DNA of 43,098 nucleotides, taken from NCBI GenBank assembly GCA_012064415.1, contig SSNU01000239.1, positions 1 to 43,098 of the forward strand, given 5' to 3'. The notes beneath the pieces were generated by a model. That model saw nothing but the letters and a program-made list of their open reading frames with translations. It searched no databases and was not told the origin of the DNA. A program made the position numbers and the translations under genes. Position 1 is the stretch's first letter. Each line of letters starts with the position of its first letter. This DNA is from Gyrodactylus bullatarudis (Eukaryota > Platyhelminthes > Monogenea > Gyrodactylidea > Gyrodactylidae). Below, one piece after another: positions 9,930-19,992 of this stretch.

Positions 9930-10565
9930 AATTTATGCATGAGCAGCTTCAATTCTTGCAGACGATGTCCACTACAGAATCTCTGTTGGATTTTTTGCTA
10001 GAAAATCAATTGATTTATGTTTGGTCGGGTCTAATTCGTGAGAACTGTGAAGCCTGAAAAAATGGACAAAGACGGTCGCTGTTCAAAAAGACGTTACCGA
10101 AAGCAAGTTACAGCAGCTTTCAAGAGATTTTTTGGCTACGGAAGTAATAAACAAAAGTAAGAATAATTCATTTAATTTTTTAGACTTTCATGGACTATTT
10201 CATGGTTGATCTATTATTGGGTGGGAGACGAAAAGACCCAAGAAACAATTATTAACTGTCTAATAAGATCAAATGATTCTAAATTAAGTACTGCCACCAT
10301 CGTCAATTGACAAAACTTAATGCAGGAATTAGCGTCTGAATTCATGAGGTCTTTCAAGATCGGAGGTCCTAAAGTCAAAGCTCAGACTGATGAGTTTCTC
10401 TTCATAAGACGAAAGAAAAATCCCAATAAGCCAGTTGGTCGTATTGAGGATGGAGATGTCGTTCGATCCAAATTTGCAAAAAGATGAGATTGAACTCGGG
10501 GAATGGGAGGAAGAAGTTCAACAAATTCAGGCTAAATGGGTCTTTGGAATGATTGACTCTGATGA
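9930..10565 (+). pseudogene. Merlin (IS1016/ISXO2-like) transposase remnant
   Basis: Plus-strand translation in shifting frames gives: an N-terminal MHEQLQFLQTMSTTESLLDF; a zinc-ribbon-like remnant KPEKMDKDGRCSKRRYRKQV with FKRFFGYG; a helical TISWLIYYWVGDEKTQETII; FKIGGPKVKAQTDEFLFIRR with KKNPNKPVGRI; and AKWVFGMIDSDEK. The order 'DG..RC', 'IGG...DE..F', 'WVFG' is that of Merlin/ISXO2 DDE transposases, which cut and paste DNA. The D of TDEFLF matches the first catalytic aspartate of the usual VEIDES motif. There are at least three frame changes and stops. The sequence stops at the junction with repeat R (10566), so the second half of the catalytic domain is lost. No ends of a Merlin element are recognisable. 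Confidence 0.7.
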
Positions 10566-10625
10566 AAAAAATTTCTTGGGATGATTTTTGGAATTAACCA
10601 ATCTTATGAATATTTGTTTAAAATA
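10566..10625 (+). repeat. Repeat R, left half of the occupied copy
   Basis: Matches 9811-9880 (TTTCTTGGGATGATTTTTGG, then AATTAACCAATCTTATGAAT) up to ...AAAATA, then is cut by the transposon starting with CAGTCGTGG. The right half resumes at 13927. Confidence 0.85.
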
Positions 10626-10892
10626 CAGTCGTGGACAGAACTGGTGGAATGAACCTTCGCGAGGAATTGCGTGAGTATTTTCGGTATATTCCTTATGTAT
10701 TATCGGTAATACCGATTCGATATATTGGTAAGAGAAAACATATGGAATCGTTAAATTTCGGATAAAAGACTTAGAACACTATGATGTAAAAGTCGTGAAA
10801 ATAAGATTGCAGGATAAATTATAAATAGATTAATAGTCAATAAATATGTAATTTTAATACATAATCCTAATAAAGTATATTTATTTTTCTGT

Positions 10893-11187
10893 ATAAATAA
10901 TTCACGTAAATTTTCAAATACGTCCGAAAATCCATTAAAAATCATATTAACACCAAATACGTATTTCCTAAAGGATCATCAGTGGTATCACTTTAAAAAT
11001 GATAAGAGTTAAATAATTGAATGAAAATAATAATTTACAAATATGAAAGAAATAGTAAAAGTTTTAGAAATAAGAATAAATGCAAGCTGAAAAAACACCA
11101 AAACTCTCCAATAATTAGCAACAATAGAGAGAAAAGTGAAAAAGCTCACATCGGCCAAGGTAGTTGAAGATTATATGAATAGTTTTT
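10893..11187 (-). mobile_element. PLE 3' end in inverted orientation
   Basis: Reads on the minus strand as the PLE tail: the C-terminal codons YSYNLQLP just before the stop, then the GTGAGCTTTTTCACTTTTC, GGAGAGTTTTGGTG and CACTGATGATCCTTT blocks seen after the endonuclease at 19980-20206. It abuts a plus-strand RT piece head-to-head near 11187. The part 10948-11112 pairs with 12239-12404 as a near-identical inverted repeat. Confidence 0.8.
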
Positions 11188-11189
11188 CT

Positions 11190-11779
11190 GAACACATAGA
11201 TTAGGTTTAGAGTTTCTTAGTCCTCTCTTAGCTGATATCTTCTTAGGTTGGTTAGAGATGAATAAGATGTCAGAAACTATCAATACTTTCACTGATGTTT
11301 ACATCAGATATGTCGATGACACTTTTATTCTGATGAAACCTAATGTATCAATAGATGATTTTTTCTTTAAGATGAACTCATTTCATCCGAATATTAAATT
11401 CACTATGGAAAGAGAATCTAATGGTATTTTGAGTTTTCTAGATGTAAAACTAACCAGAAAAGAAGATGGATCAATTTTAAGAAATATTTATAAGAAGAAG
11501 ACTGATAACGGGAAGTATCTTCATTATGCTAGTTTCAGTCCTATATCTCATAAAATAGGCTTAGTAATTGGTCTAGGGAAGAGGATAAGAAGAATCGCGA
11601 GTCCTGAGGAATGGACAAATGAAATAGAGAATTCGAAGTCATGTTTGATGGAAAATGGTTATTCATCCAAATTTGTTGACAAATTCATCAATCAAAATTA
11701 TAATAATATACAATTGAAAATTGTATTTAAAACACAGAGATTGTTCAGTTTGATTCAAAAGGATTCACTTAAGCCTTAA
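11190..11779 (+). pseudogene. Penelope-like element reverse transcriptase, C-terminal part
   Basis: The open frame includes SPLLADIFLGWLE ahead of the first ATG (11258), then the RT active site IRYVDDTFILMKPN, NSFHPNIKFTMERES, LSFLDVKLTRKEDGS and the thumb-like PISHKIGLVIGLGKRIRRI. The two aspartates of YVDD are intact. The RT 5' half is absent: sequence upstream of 11190 is the inverted tail of a PLE. Compared with the copy at 19014-19721, about 45 residues are missing after KFVDKFIN. The piece NQNYNNIQLKIVFKTQRLFS is joined directly there, while the missing segment reappears downstream at 12010-12240. The frame ends at an in-frame TAA after DSLKP, but the endonuclease follows in the same frame. 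Confidence 0.88.
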
Positions 11780-12010
11780 GAGAAAACTCTATTAGTTTAT
11801 AAATTCCAATGTGATTGGGGCGCTCCTTACATAGGAAGAACTATTAGGAAATTGTCTACAAGATCGATCATTTACATAAGGATACCGCGGTTACTAGACA
11901 TCTTAAACAAGAAAACCACTATGCTTCAATTTCAAATTTATCCGTTTTATATAAAAACCCTGGAGATGACAGCATAGATGTGTGGGTAAAGGAGAAATTC
12001 TTTATCAATA
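11780..12010 (+). pseudogene. PLE GIY-YIG endonuclease, frameshifted
   Basis: In frame with the RT after its TAA: LLVYKFQCDWGAPYIGRTIR and KLSTRS. A small deletion then shifts the frame, and HLKQENHYASISNLSVLYK, DDSIDVWVKEKFFIN follow. The cysteine of the usual CDCG is replaced by tryptophan (CDWG). Catalytic candidates R (in IGRT) and E (in VKEKFF) are still visible. Domain order RT then GIY-YIG is that of Penelope elements. It is inactive because of the shift. Confidence 0.85.
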
Positions 12011-12240
12011 AACACAAAAAGATGAGGAAGTTGAAACAGAAGAGGTGGATAAAATTACTATTTTCATGAAGCTTAACTTCAAAGGAGATGGTTTCAGTAA
12101 TGATATAAGAAGAAGACTTAATAATCTCATCGATCAACATTATAATTATTATAATAATATACAATTGAAAATTGTATTTAAAACACAGAGATTGTTCAGT
12201 TTGATTCATAAGGATTTACTCAAGCCTGAAGAGAAAACTA
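12010..12240 (+). pseudogene. Duplicated PLE RT C-terminal segment
   Basis: Translates to DEEVETEEVDKITIFMKLNF, KGDGFSNDIRRRLNNLIDQH and NNIQLKIVFKTQRLFSLIHK. It corresponds to the last part of the RT at 19014-19721 and contains what is deleted from 11258-11779. Bases 12138-12240 repeat 11690-11800 directly. It sits after the endonuclease, so it comes from a second template or a rearrangement. Confidence 0.8.
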
Positions 12241-12425
12241 ATTATTGGAGAGTTTTGGTGTTTTTTCAGCTTGCATTTATTCTTATTTCTAAAACTTTTA
12301 CTATTTCTTTCATATTTGTAAATTATTATTTTCATTCAATTATTTAACTCTTATCATTTTTAAAATGATACCACTGATGATCCTTTAAGAAATACGTATT
12401 TGGTGTTAATATATCTTTTTCTTCA
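12239..12425 (+). repeat. PLE terminal repeat, inverted partner of 10940-11112
   Basis: TTGGAGAGTTTTGGTGTTTT through CACTGATGATCCTTTAAGAA and ATACGTATTTGGTGTTAAT. About 165 bp match the complement of 10948-11112 with only about two differences. The element is thus bounded by inverted repeats. Confidence 0.88.
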
Positions 12426-12778
12426 ATTTTAATATTTATTTTGTTAATTTTCATCTCAATGGAACTCAGTTTTGTCTTAAATAATGAGAATGGAGGAGAT
12501 GAAATCTCTAATTTTATGAATATTATAAATCATTAGGAATTAATTATATTGAAGAAATGGTAAAAATATTATATAATTATTTGTCCTCATAAATTTTAGG
12601 AGATAAAATGGATGTTTTTTCGATTGTAAGTAGTAAAATTAGGAATTATAAAATTTCTCTTTTTTGGAATTGATATTTACACATGTAAAGTTAAAAGTAA
12701 AACTCAGAATATAAAAAATCTACGATTGTTTAAGCTCATCAGTTTAGAAATATCTGAAAAAATACCATAAAGAAATTC

Positions 12779-12979
12779 TTGATAAATAATGCCAAGAGAA
12801 GGTTTACCCCAAAGAAATGTTTTGATGATTTTGTAATGGGGAATGAAAGGCCAGCTATACGTAAGTTTTTATCAATAGATTATTTCTTAGAAAGACGCCG
12901 AACGGATCCCCAAGCCAACGTTCCAAACAGAACACGGGCAAGACGTAGTGGACCTCCCGCTGCTAATCAGGTTGCATAA
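12779..12979 (+). CDS. 66-residue basic protein frame, unrecognised
   Basis: The frame begins MINNAKRRFTPKKCFDDFVM and ends TRARRSGPPAANQVA. It is arginine and lysine rich, with GC content clearly above its surroundings around 12890-12965. The pattern RRF..K.CFDDFVMGNERP resembles NRRFEDFFLDNEPVRIAR in the 32-residue frame at 30500-30598. It lies within the 3.3-kb TA-flanked element, so it may be an exon carried by that element. No splice partners are certain. I do not recognise a family; a nucleic-acid-binding or gag-like role would be a guess. Confidence 0.35.
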   Translation: MINNAKRRFTPKKCFDDFVMGNERPAIRKFLSIDYFLERRRTDPQANVPNRTRARRSGPPAANQVA

Positions 12980-13179
12980 ACATCTTCTTTACTTCCGTAA
13001 ATATTGGCCGAGCAATATTTACACGTCAAATAATAAGAGCCAGGTTGTGGAGAATCTTCAATACTTATCTCCTTTCCAAGATCAATTAGTGTCTTTTTAT
13101 CTATTGACAAGTTCCATAAAAGTTGTCATCATGCTAACCTACCAGGGATATAACTTGCTTAGACATTACTGAATAGGAC

Positions 13180-13860
13180 TTAGAGGAGGCTTATTATTTG
13201 ATTATGAATATGAAGGATTTTAATAGAATAAAACAAATCTAAACTTTTCGTTATTTGTATTTTGTTTTTATCAAATAAACAGAACCTTTTTGTATTCAGT
13301 AATTCTATAAAATTTTCATATTTTATTAATTTTAACATGAAACTCTCATTAGTTCGATAAAGCAACTAAAATTAAGTATTTTCCATAGTTAACCTGTTAA
13401 GCAGCTCATTATTAACATCGTTTGATGTAATTTCTTAACAAGACTTGGAAGAAATTTATTTTAAGCTTATGATTGCTGACAGGGTCTTTTAGAACATCCA
13501 TTAATCATTTATATATAGTTCTTAATAATTTTCATTTAGGCTATGTATTTTGTGAAGTTAGATCCACAGGGTCTTAAATGTGTACCTATATAGCGAAATA
13601 TGGCTTATTACAATACTACTTTGAAGTAAAATTTGTGAAAAACGACTTTTGATAGAAGGGTTTTTTGTAGATTTTTTTATCTCCAAAAGAAAGAGCGCAT
13701 TTTATAGGCTCCAATGAACATTTTTTCTTCTCTCTGGAGCAATTAATGAAGTCAGTATTAACCTCTAAAGTTATCAATTTCGACCCATAATAATTTTGCG
13801 GCCCGAAACATTAATTTTCGAACAATAGATTTCTTGCAAAATTTTGATCTATTATACATC
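13180..13860. other. Interior of the 3.3-kb element without recognised gene
   Basis: Open frames at 12948-13172 (+) and 13180-13365 (-) have no motif I know. The rest is AT-rich sequence leading to the right inverted end. Confidence 0.4.
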
Positions 13861-13991
13861 TTTTCGTGGTATATGCCGCTTTATTTTCGTCGGAATGGTT
13901 CACTCCACCAGTTCTCTCCACGACTGTAACTATGAAAAAATAGTCAACGAAATCAATTGATTAAGTTATTATCATCAATTGTTTATCTGAT

Positions 13992-14625
13992 TCAGCCCAC
14001 TAAATCATCCCCTCCCATGCAATGAAACGAGTCGTCCGTTCCTCTAATAGCCTTCAATAATGTTTCATGTGAGCCATCCGCATACACAAAATTTACTTGC
14101 GGGACTACCAAGAACTTATCAAAAGTCTTCAAGACATCTTCTTTTATACCAATTCTTGATCCGGTAGAGACATGAGTTTCCCTTGCCGATACTTGATTTA
14201 ATAATTGAACAATGTGTTACCCACCACCCATCATGTACTGCAGCGGGCTGTGGTCAGTCTGTATAACAAATTTCCTTCCAATAAGATACGTTTAGAATTT
14301 ACGCACATCATAAACTACTGCCAATGCTTCTCGTTCCGAATTGGAGTACTCTCTTTCTGCTGGTTTGAGTAATCTACGTGAATAGTAGATGACTTGCTTC
14401 ATGTCTTCATCATATGAGAATACTGCACCAAGACCCTCAGCAGATGCATTAGTGCTGAGATAAATGAGTTTATTAGGATCATATAAAATTAAACTTTATT
14501 CTGCAATTTCTATTAGAACTTCTTCCATTGCCCTCGTATAGTCATCACACCAGTGTTATTCCACATTCTTTTGTAGCAGCCTAAACACCTTGCTAAATAT
14601 GGGCGAACTTTAAAACTCTTCTAAA
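13992..14625 (-). pseudogene. Ty3/gypsy-type retrotransposon RNase H fragment
   Basis: Minus-strand reading gives, in one frame with several stops: CDDYTRAMEEVLIEIAE, LYDPNKLIYLSTNASAEGLG with AVFSYDED, VIYYSRRLLKPAEREYSNSE with REALAVVYDVRKF, then IGRKFVIQTDHSPLQYMMGG, and a connection region HVSTGSRIGIKEDVLKTFDK. This is the RNase H domain of a gypsy-class Pol polyprotein, which removes RNA from the hybrid during reverse transcription. The E of SERE and D of TDHS are present. The first catalytic aspartate (usually TDAS) reads TNAS. Stops follow IAE, RKF and MGGG and a final stop ends DDLVG. RT proper, integrase and LTRs are not found nearby. Confidence 0.85.
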
Positions 14626-17087
14626 ACAATGATTATTATTACTTTAAGTAATACACTTTGCCTTTAAGATATTCCCATGGGAGTTATCTTTTAAAATAAA
14701 ACTAATCAGTTAATTAATTTCTCAAAACATAATCCAATGATTAAAAATTCATAAGTGCTAATAATTTTTTAAATATAGGAAAAATTAATCAGCATTGCCA
14801 GGAAGAATTCGAAATTAAGATCCATAGAAAAGTAAATTTCGAAATTGATTCAAAATTTTTTCTTAGATGCGAAATAATAAATTTCTGAAAAAAATAGAAA
14901 GATGTTATGTTTTTCTCATCTAACATCTAGTTACCTAGTTATCGAAATGTTCTCATTCATTTGATTCGTTTTCCGTGCAGTATTTTTTAACACTTCGAAT
15001 ACATTCTGATGATTATTTTCTTAGATAGGAAAAAAATCAAAAATTATACGTTTGGTTCTAAACTCATAAGGAAGGATAGAGAAAACTAGCGTATATTTGA
15101 GTGATAAACGTTGTATTTTGCCGGGTCTCTTCAAACTCTACCCCGGTAACATTTAAATACTATTACGAAGCAAAATATTCCCTGGCTTCCATTGGTCCAT
15201 TTCGTGATTGTATTTTAGCCCTCACTAGGGCAGGGGGATAGAAAGGGAGTTGTCAACTTGAAAGACTCTGCTCACAACGAATTAATTCTGCCTTTTCATA
15301 AACTGATCGAATTTCTGCTGTCCACTGTCTCTACGTCGTTTTCTCCTCACTATTTCACAACTTTTCTTGTCGGTAATTACAGGTTGGATCATAATTAGAT
15401 TATAATAATTATAATTATCAACTTCTGTTGACTTCTATCCAACTCTGTAACTGTTGCTGGGACTGTACTTGGAACTAGAATTGATTGATTATAATTATAA
15501 TTATCGGCTTCAGCCAACTTCTCGTTGTTTTCATTTTTGCATCATTTTTGTGTAGAAGATAAGGAGGGAGAAAAAAAAATTATTCGATTTACATCAGTAC
15601 TAAATAATTCTTTTGAATAAAAGTTAAAAACAAATTTGAATGACAGATTTTTTAAAATGTTTTTACAGGTTTAGTTTATTATTTCTATAGAAAATCTTTT
15701 CTTCCTCTGAAAATTTTATAACATATTCCTGTTAGACTCTAAGCGCGTAAAAATATTAAAAAGACATAAGACTTTATTTCATTCTCGGCAAGAAAAACAA
15801 CTCGAAATTTTGTCTATGAAAATCTAAGTCTAAAATTGAACTTCCTAACGTTATCCCACGTTAAATATGGCAGAATAGAATTGTAATATTCCCTATACCA
15901 AAACTTTATCCTTTTTTTGAAAATTAAAATTAAATTAAATTTTAATAAAATAAAAAAAATTATAAACATTAAATCTTACTTAAATCCAAAGCTTCAAGCC
16001 AAACAATGTTTAGTAAACATTCCGCAAAATAACTTCAGCCAAAGAAAGTTATTGCGATTCTTTTGATTCAAAATATTGATTTTTATCAAATCTGAAAAAA
16101 ATTAGCCAGATTCAGAATTACGAATTCACTCCAAAATTCCACTTTCTGTATTATATTTAGATGGATTATTAGAAATCAAAATTCTAGATTATGAAGCAGT
16201 CACATATGACAGCACACTAAACTCTCTTAAAATGTATGACTGGAAAACCCGACGCACAAAATAAAATCGATGGTTTACTCATGAGTAGGGAAACAAGAAA
16301 AAAAGGCATTTTCCAGGCAAAAGTTTAGAAAAAAGGCAAATAAAATTTTTCTCTTGAATTAAATGTTTTACCGGTGATCTATAGGACTTTGCATGGTACG
16401 GATACGCATAGTTCAATTTTTCAAATCGATTTTTCATCAAAACCATTTCCAAACACTCAAGAACAAGTTTAAATATTTAGAATCTCTGCAATCTGATTGG
16501 TTATTTTTCAAATATTGGTTTGGATCATTTTGCTTATGATTTTCTAAAGCTTTAGAGAGTACAGGGAAGTTTCAATAGGTTTGAGCAATTAATGTTTAAT
16601 TTTTAGCTAAGATTTCTTTCTGATAAAATAAGTTTTTAAAGTCCTCGTTTTGAGCTTCAATTAATAGAACCATTAAATGCCATTAATCAATGGACAAAAA
16701 AGGCATTTCGTTGAGTATTATAATGAAAATATAAATAATTTATTCGAGATTTGATAAATTTTAGGGCCGAAAATGGATTAATTTCTGCTTAAATTTCATA
16801 AATATTTGAATTAAGACTGAATGTTTATAGCTTACTCTACTTACTCCTTAACCTTTTTCCGGAACTTTAGCTCAAGTAATAAGAAAGATTATTTTTTCTT
16901 GTCATAGAAGCATAAAAATAATACTGTGCCGTAAATCTCATCCTGGGTAGAAACTAGACGAGTTTAAAGTTCATATGATTTCATTTTTAGTTTTCAAATG
17001 AATTTGGGAAAAAGTCATTAGTTACAGTTTATTTTCTCAACGCTAAAGTAATGCAATACATATCAAAAGATATTTTTGAATCTGTTG
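14626..17087. other. AT-rich stretch, no recognised gene; paired ATAATTATAATTAT motifs near 15.4 kb
   Basis: ATAATTATAATTATC occurs near 15397-15411 and again near 15490-15504, each followed by a CTTC.G..AACTTCT-like block, giving a loose tandem repeat of about 90 bp. The 15100-15560 part is less AT-rich than its surroundings but has no open frame. The same AATTATAATTAT core also appears near 24490 and 23342. Confidence 0.4.
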
Positions 17088-17245
17088 ATGGGTTTCTCAC
17101 AATTTTAAAGGTCTCCAAAATTTTTAATAATGGATCTCAAAATTTTTTAATCTCAGATTTACTTCCTTATTTTTATGTTTTTCCCTTCAATTCTGTTTCT
17201 TGGTTTCGGCATATGCGAAGACTATTTCCAGAATAGCTTTAATAT
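17088..17245. repeat. Dispersed direct repeat, copy 2 (partner at 3085-3262)
   Basis: Matches the first copy from TTTCTCACAATTTT to CGAAGACTATTTCCAGAA, with deletions of the GAAAAATGAATAG segment and of some internal bases. The 61-codon frame at 17051-17236 falls within it and is not a gene. Confidence 0.8.
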
Positions 17246-17249
17246 TTGT

Positions 17250-18950
17250 GTAAAGAAGATGTTATTATTCAGTGAAATGAAAAGAATGAACTCGAAAAAC
17301 TTTGTAAATAAATAAACAGAAAAATTTTTGAATAAAATTAGAAATTTAATAAAATTTTATTATTATTATTAAAGCGATCAAAGAGATCTTTTGAAAATTG
17401 AAATTCAAATAACCTACGAAAGGAAAATAAAAAGAAAGGTCGCTTACTGCGCTTATGATGAAAAATAAGGTTCTGTCAGTAGAATAAGACTGAACGTTCG
17501 AATAGTTTAAAATTCAATTGAGTAATCGGATGAAATCCATACCTTGAAGATATTTAGACCCAATAAGAAAAGAGAATCCTTTGGTCGCACTGAGAGGAAT
17601 TTAAAATTTTTTCTAAAATTTTTTCTCCATATCGTGATATTTATTCAACAGCAATTTATAAAATGAATTATTATGAACAAAATACTAAAAATGTTAGCTG
17701 AAGATAATTTCATTAAGAGAATATATTTTAATTCCTTCATTGTCAATTTTAATGTTATTGAGAATTTTTTTATATATATTGCAAGAAATATCTTATAATT
17801 GAATTAGAGTAAAAATTTCAATTTGTTCTGAAGGAATGAAATCTGTCAAAAATCCATGTACAAATATCAACTATTTTTAACAAAATATCTACATCCTACA
17901 TTAATATTATTATCAAGAAAATTATCATAAGGTGAGATCACGTAAAATATGTATAGATGTTTATTTTTCTTTAAAAGCTGATCACTATTTTTAGTGTTGA
18001 TTTTTTTGAATTTTTTGTTAATCTATAACCCTGAAAAAGGGTAGAAACAACAGACGTAGTGATAAATTAAGAAATATGTAAGAACATATATCAATGACTA
18101 AATGAGCATTTCTTAATTTAATGAATAAGAGAGTCATGAATGGAAATAAGAATATTATGTAAGCTTAAAAAAACACCAAATACTCTTAAATAATTACGGG
18201 TGGTGAAAAAAAATATTTTAGGATATTTTATTCAGATCCAAAATTTTACGCTGATCACGAATCTGACCTTAAAATAGTGCTAAAGTACCCACGAGCTGAG
18301 ATATTGGCCAAAACACAAATTTGCACAAAATTTCAGACTATCACTTCAATAATTTCTTTTTTTTTCCGGTAATGAACCTTAATATGAAACAGAAATCACA
18401 CTTTGGGATAGAAGACAAAATGAGGAATCTAACGGTTACCAAATTATGGGTATACAAGAGGTTCATGTCTCTAATTAAAGCGGGACAAAAATTTTGCGAA
18501 AAAAATTGAAAATTAACGGTATTTTTTGTGTCAAAATCTAAATAACTCGTTAACGAAAAAAGATAATTCCAATTTTTTGGCAATCTCGTAGAAAATTTTA
18601 TTCTCTAAAAATTCCAATCTGTATATTTTTTCAAATTGTTTCAATTTCAGAAGTCATTGGCTAATACCAACTTACCATTTTTTGATATTCTTATCCTTGC
18701 TCTTTCCTGATTGGTTTATTTATTATTGCACATGAATAAATTTGATGATTAAATTTTTTGAAAAAATTTCAACACTTTGAAAAACCCCCTCATTTGATGA
18801 AATAAGGCTTAGAATATGTTTTGTCGAGACTGCATGTCTGCGTTTGACAGTATATCAACAGGTTTCAATCCCATTATTGTTAATATAAAAAGGGATTGTT
18901 TTTCAAAAGATATCTTTGGGATAGTTTTTTTTCATCTTCCCTTCAAAAAT
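17250..18950. other. No recognised gene
   Basis: Two overlapping opposite-strand frames at 18321-18583 lack known motifs. Nothing else supportable. Confidence 0.4.
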
Positions 18951-19013
18951 AGCCCCTCTATCTTCTTATTGGATAGTCCTTGGGTTCTGATATGAGCCAA
19001 TCATTATTATCTA

Positions 19014-19721
19014 TTGTATAGGAATATCATAATTGTAATTTGCACTGAGGACACATTGTATTCACGTCTTCTCAAAATGAACAACCGCAATTTTCCCTGT
19101 CGATATGTTGACGACACTTTTATTTTGATGAAACCGAATGTATTATCAGATGACTTTTTCTTAAAGATGAATTCATTTCATCCCAATATTAAATTTACTA
19201 TGGAAAAAGAATCTAATGATTTTCTGAGTTTCTTAGACGTTAAACTAACTAGAAGAGATGACGGCTCAATTCAAAGAAACATCTTCAAGAAAAAGACGGA
19301 CAATGGCAAATATCTGCATTTTGCTAGTTTTAGTCCTATTTCACATAAAGTTGGTCTAGTAATTGGATTGAGTAAGAGGATAAGAAGGATAGCGAGTCCA
19401 GAAGAAATTCCAAAGGAAATAGAGAATTTGAAGTTGTGTTTAATGGAAAATGGGTATCCCAATAAATTTGTGGACAAATTTATCAACTTACCAGTCGATA
19501 TGAATGTCGTTGAAAACACAGATGAAGTTGAGAAGACCACAATCTTCATGAAACTTAATTTCAAAGGAGATGGTTTTAGTAATTATTTAAAGAGAAAGTT
19601 AACTGATCTCATCAATCAACATTATAACAACATACAATTGAAAATTTTATTTAAAACTCAGAGATTGTTCAATTTGATTCACAAAGATTTACTGGGACCT
19701 GAAGACTCTATTGATTTATAA
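19014..19721 (+). pseudogene. Penelope-like element reverse transcriptase, C-terminal half (best copy)
   Basis: An open frame of 235 codons. Residues 31-34 are the YVDD active site, followed by TFILMKPN, NSFHPNIKFTMEKES, LSFLDVKLTRRDDGS, PISHKVGLVIGLSKRIRRI, and a C-terminal TTIFMKLNFKGDGFS and NNIQLKILFKTQRLF. The first 30 residues do not look like PLE: the SPLLADIFLGWLE seen at 11.2 kb is replaced, so the RT 5' part is missing. The frame ends GPEDSIDL-stop. In the copies at 11.8 and 12.2 kb the same place reads PEEKT..., and here five bases (GAAAA) are absent. This shifts the downstream GIY-YIG domain (19711-19992) into another frame. Apart from that the two domains are open. Confidence 0.9.
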
Positions 19722-19992
19722 ATTTCAATGTGACTGCGGATCTTCCTATATAGGACGCACAATCAGAAAGTTGTCAACTAGAGGGAACGATCACCTCAAG
19801 AAAGATGCAGCGATAACTAGGCATCTAAGACAAGAACAGCACGAAGCTTCAATCTCAAACTTTTCAATAATATACAAAAACCAGAATGATGACAGTACAG
19901 ACGTTTGGATGAAGGAGACATTCTTCATAAATCTATATAAACCAGACTTATGTGTTCAAAAGAATTATTCATATAATCTTCAACTACCTTGA
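19711..19992 (+). pseudogene. Penelope-like element GIY-YIG endonuclease (domain open, disconnected)
   Basis: A 93-codon open stretch starting LIYKFQCDCGSSYIGRTIRK: the GIY-YIG core as IYKF...SYIG, paired cysteines CDCG, R of IGRT and STRGNDHL. Then TRHLRQEQHEASISNFSI, TDVWMKETFFINLYKPDLC with the candidate metal-binding E in KETFF, ending YSYNLQLP. The domain supplies target-site cleavage for PLE retrotransposition. It begins inside the end of the RT frame because of a 5-bp deletion and has no start codon of its own. It is the most complete endonuclease in the window. Confidence 0.9.

Larger units (their letters stand above)
10626..13926. mobile_element. 3.3-kb Tc1/mariner-type element with TA target duplication, holding a nested PLE
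   Basis: The left end begins CAGTCGTGGACAGAACTGG and the right end, reversed, begins CAGTCGTGGAGAGAACTGG. About 30 bp match with two differences. TA flanks both ends (10624-10625 and 13927-13928), the standard Tc1/mariner duplication. The in-window unoccupied paralogue (9811-9910) confirms both junctions. I see no transposase of this family inside, so it is either non-autonomous or its gene was displaced. The interior carries a PLE (about 10893-12425) and a 66-codon frame (12779-12979). Similarity of the two ends suggests moderately recent movement. Confidence 0.85.

Noticed and set aside
11919..12209. 96-codon minus-strand open frame
   Set aside because: Antisense to PLE endonuclease and RT segments; no motif of its own.
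14626..15560. LTR of the gypsy element near 15.1-15.5 kb
   Set aside because: No matching second copy, no clear TG...CA boundaries or primer-binding site; only loosely repeated AT motifs were seen.
19271..19564. 97-codon minus-strand open frame
   Set aside because: Antisense shadow of the PLE reverse transcriptase frame.
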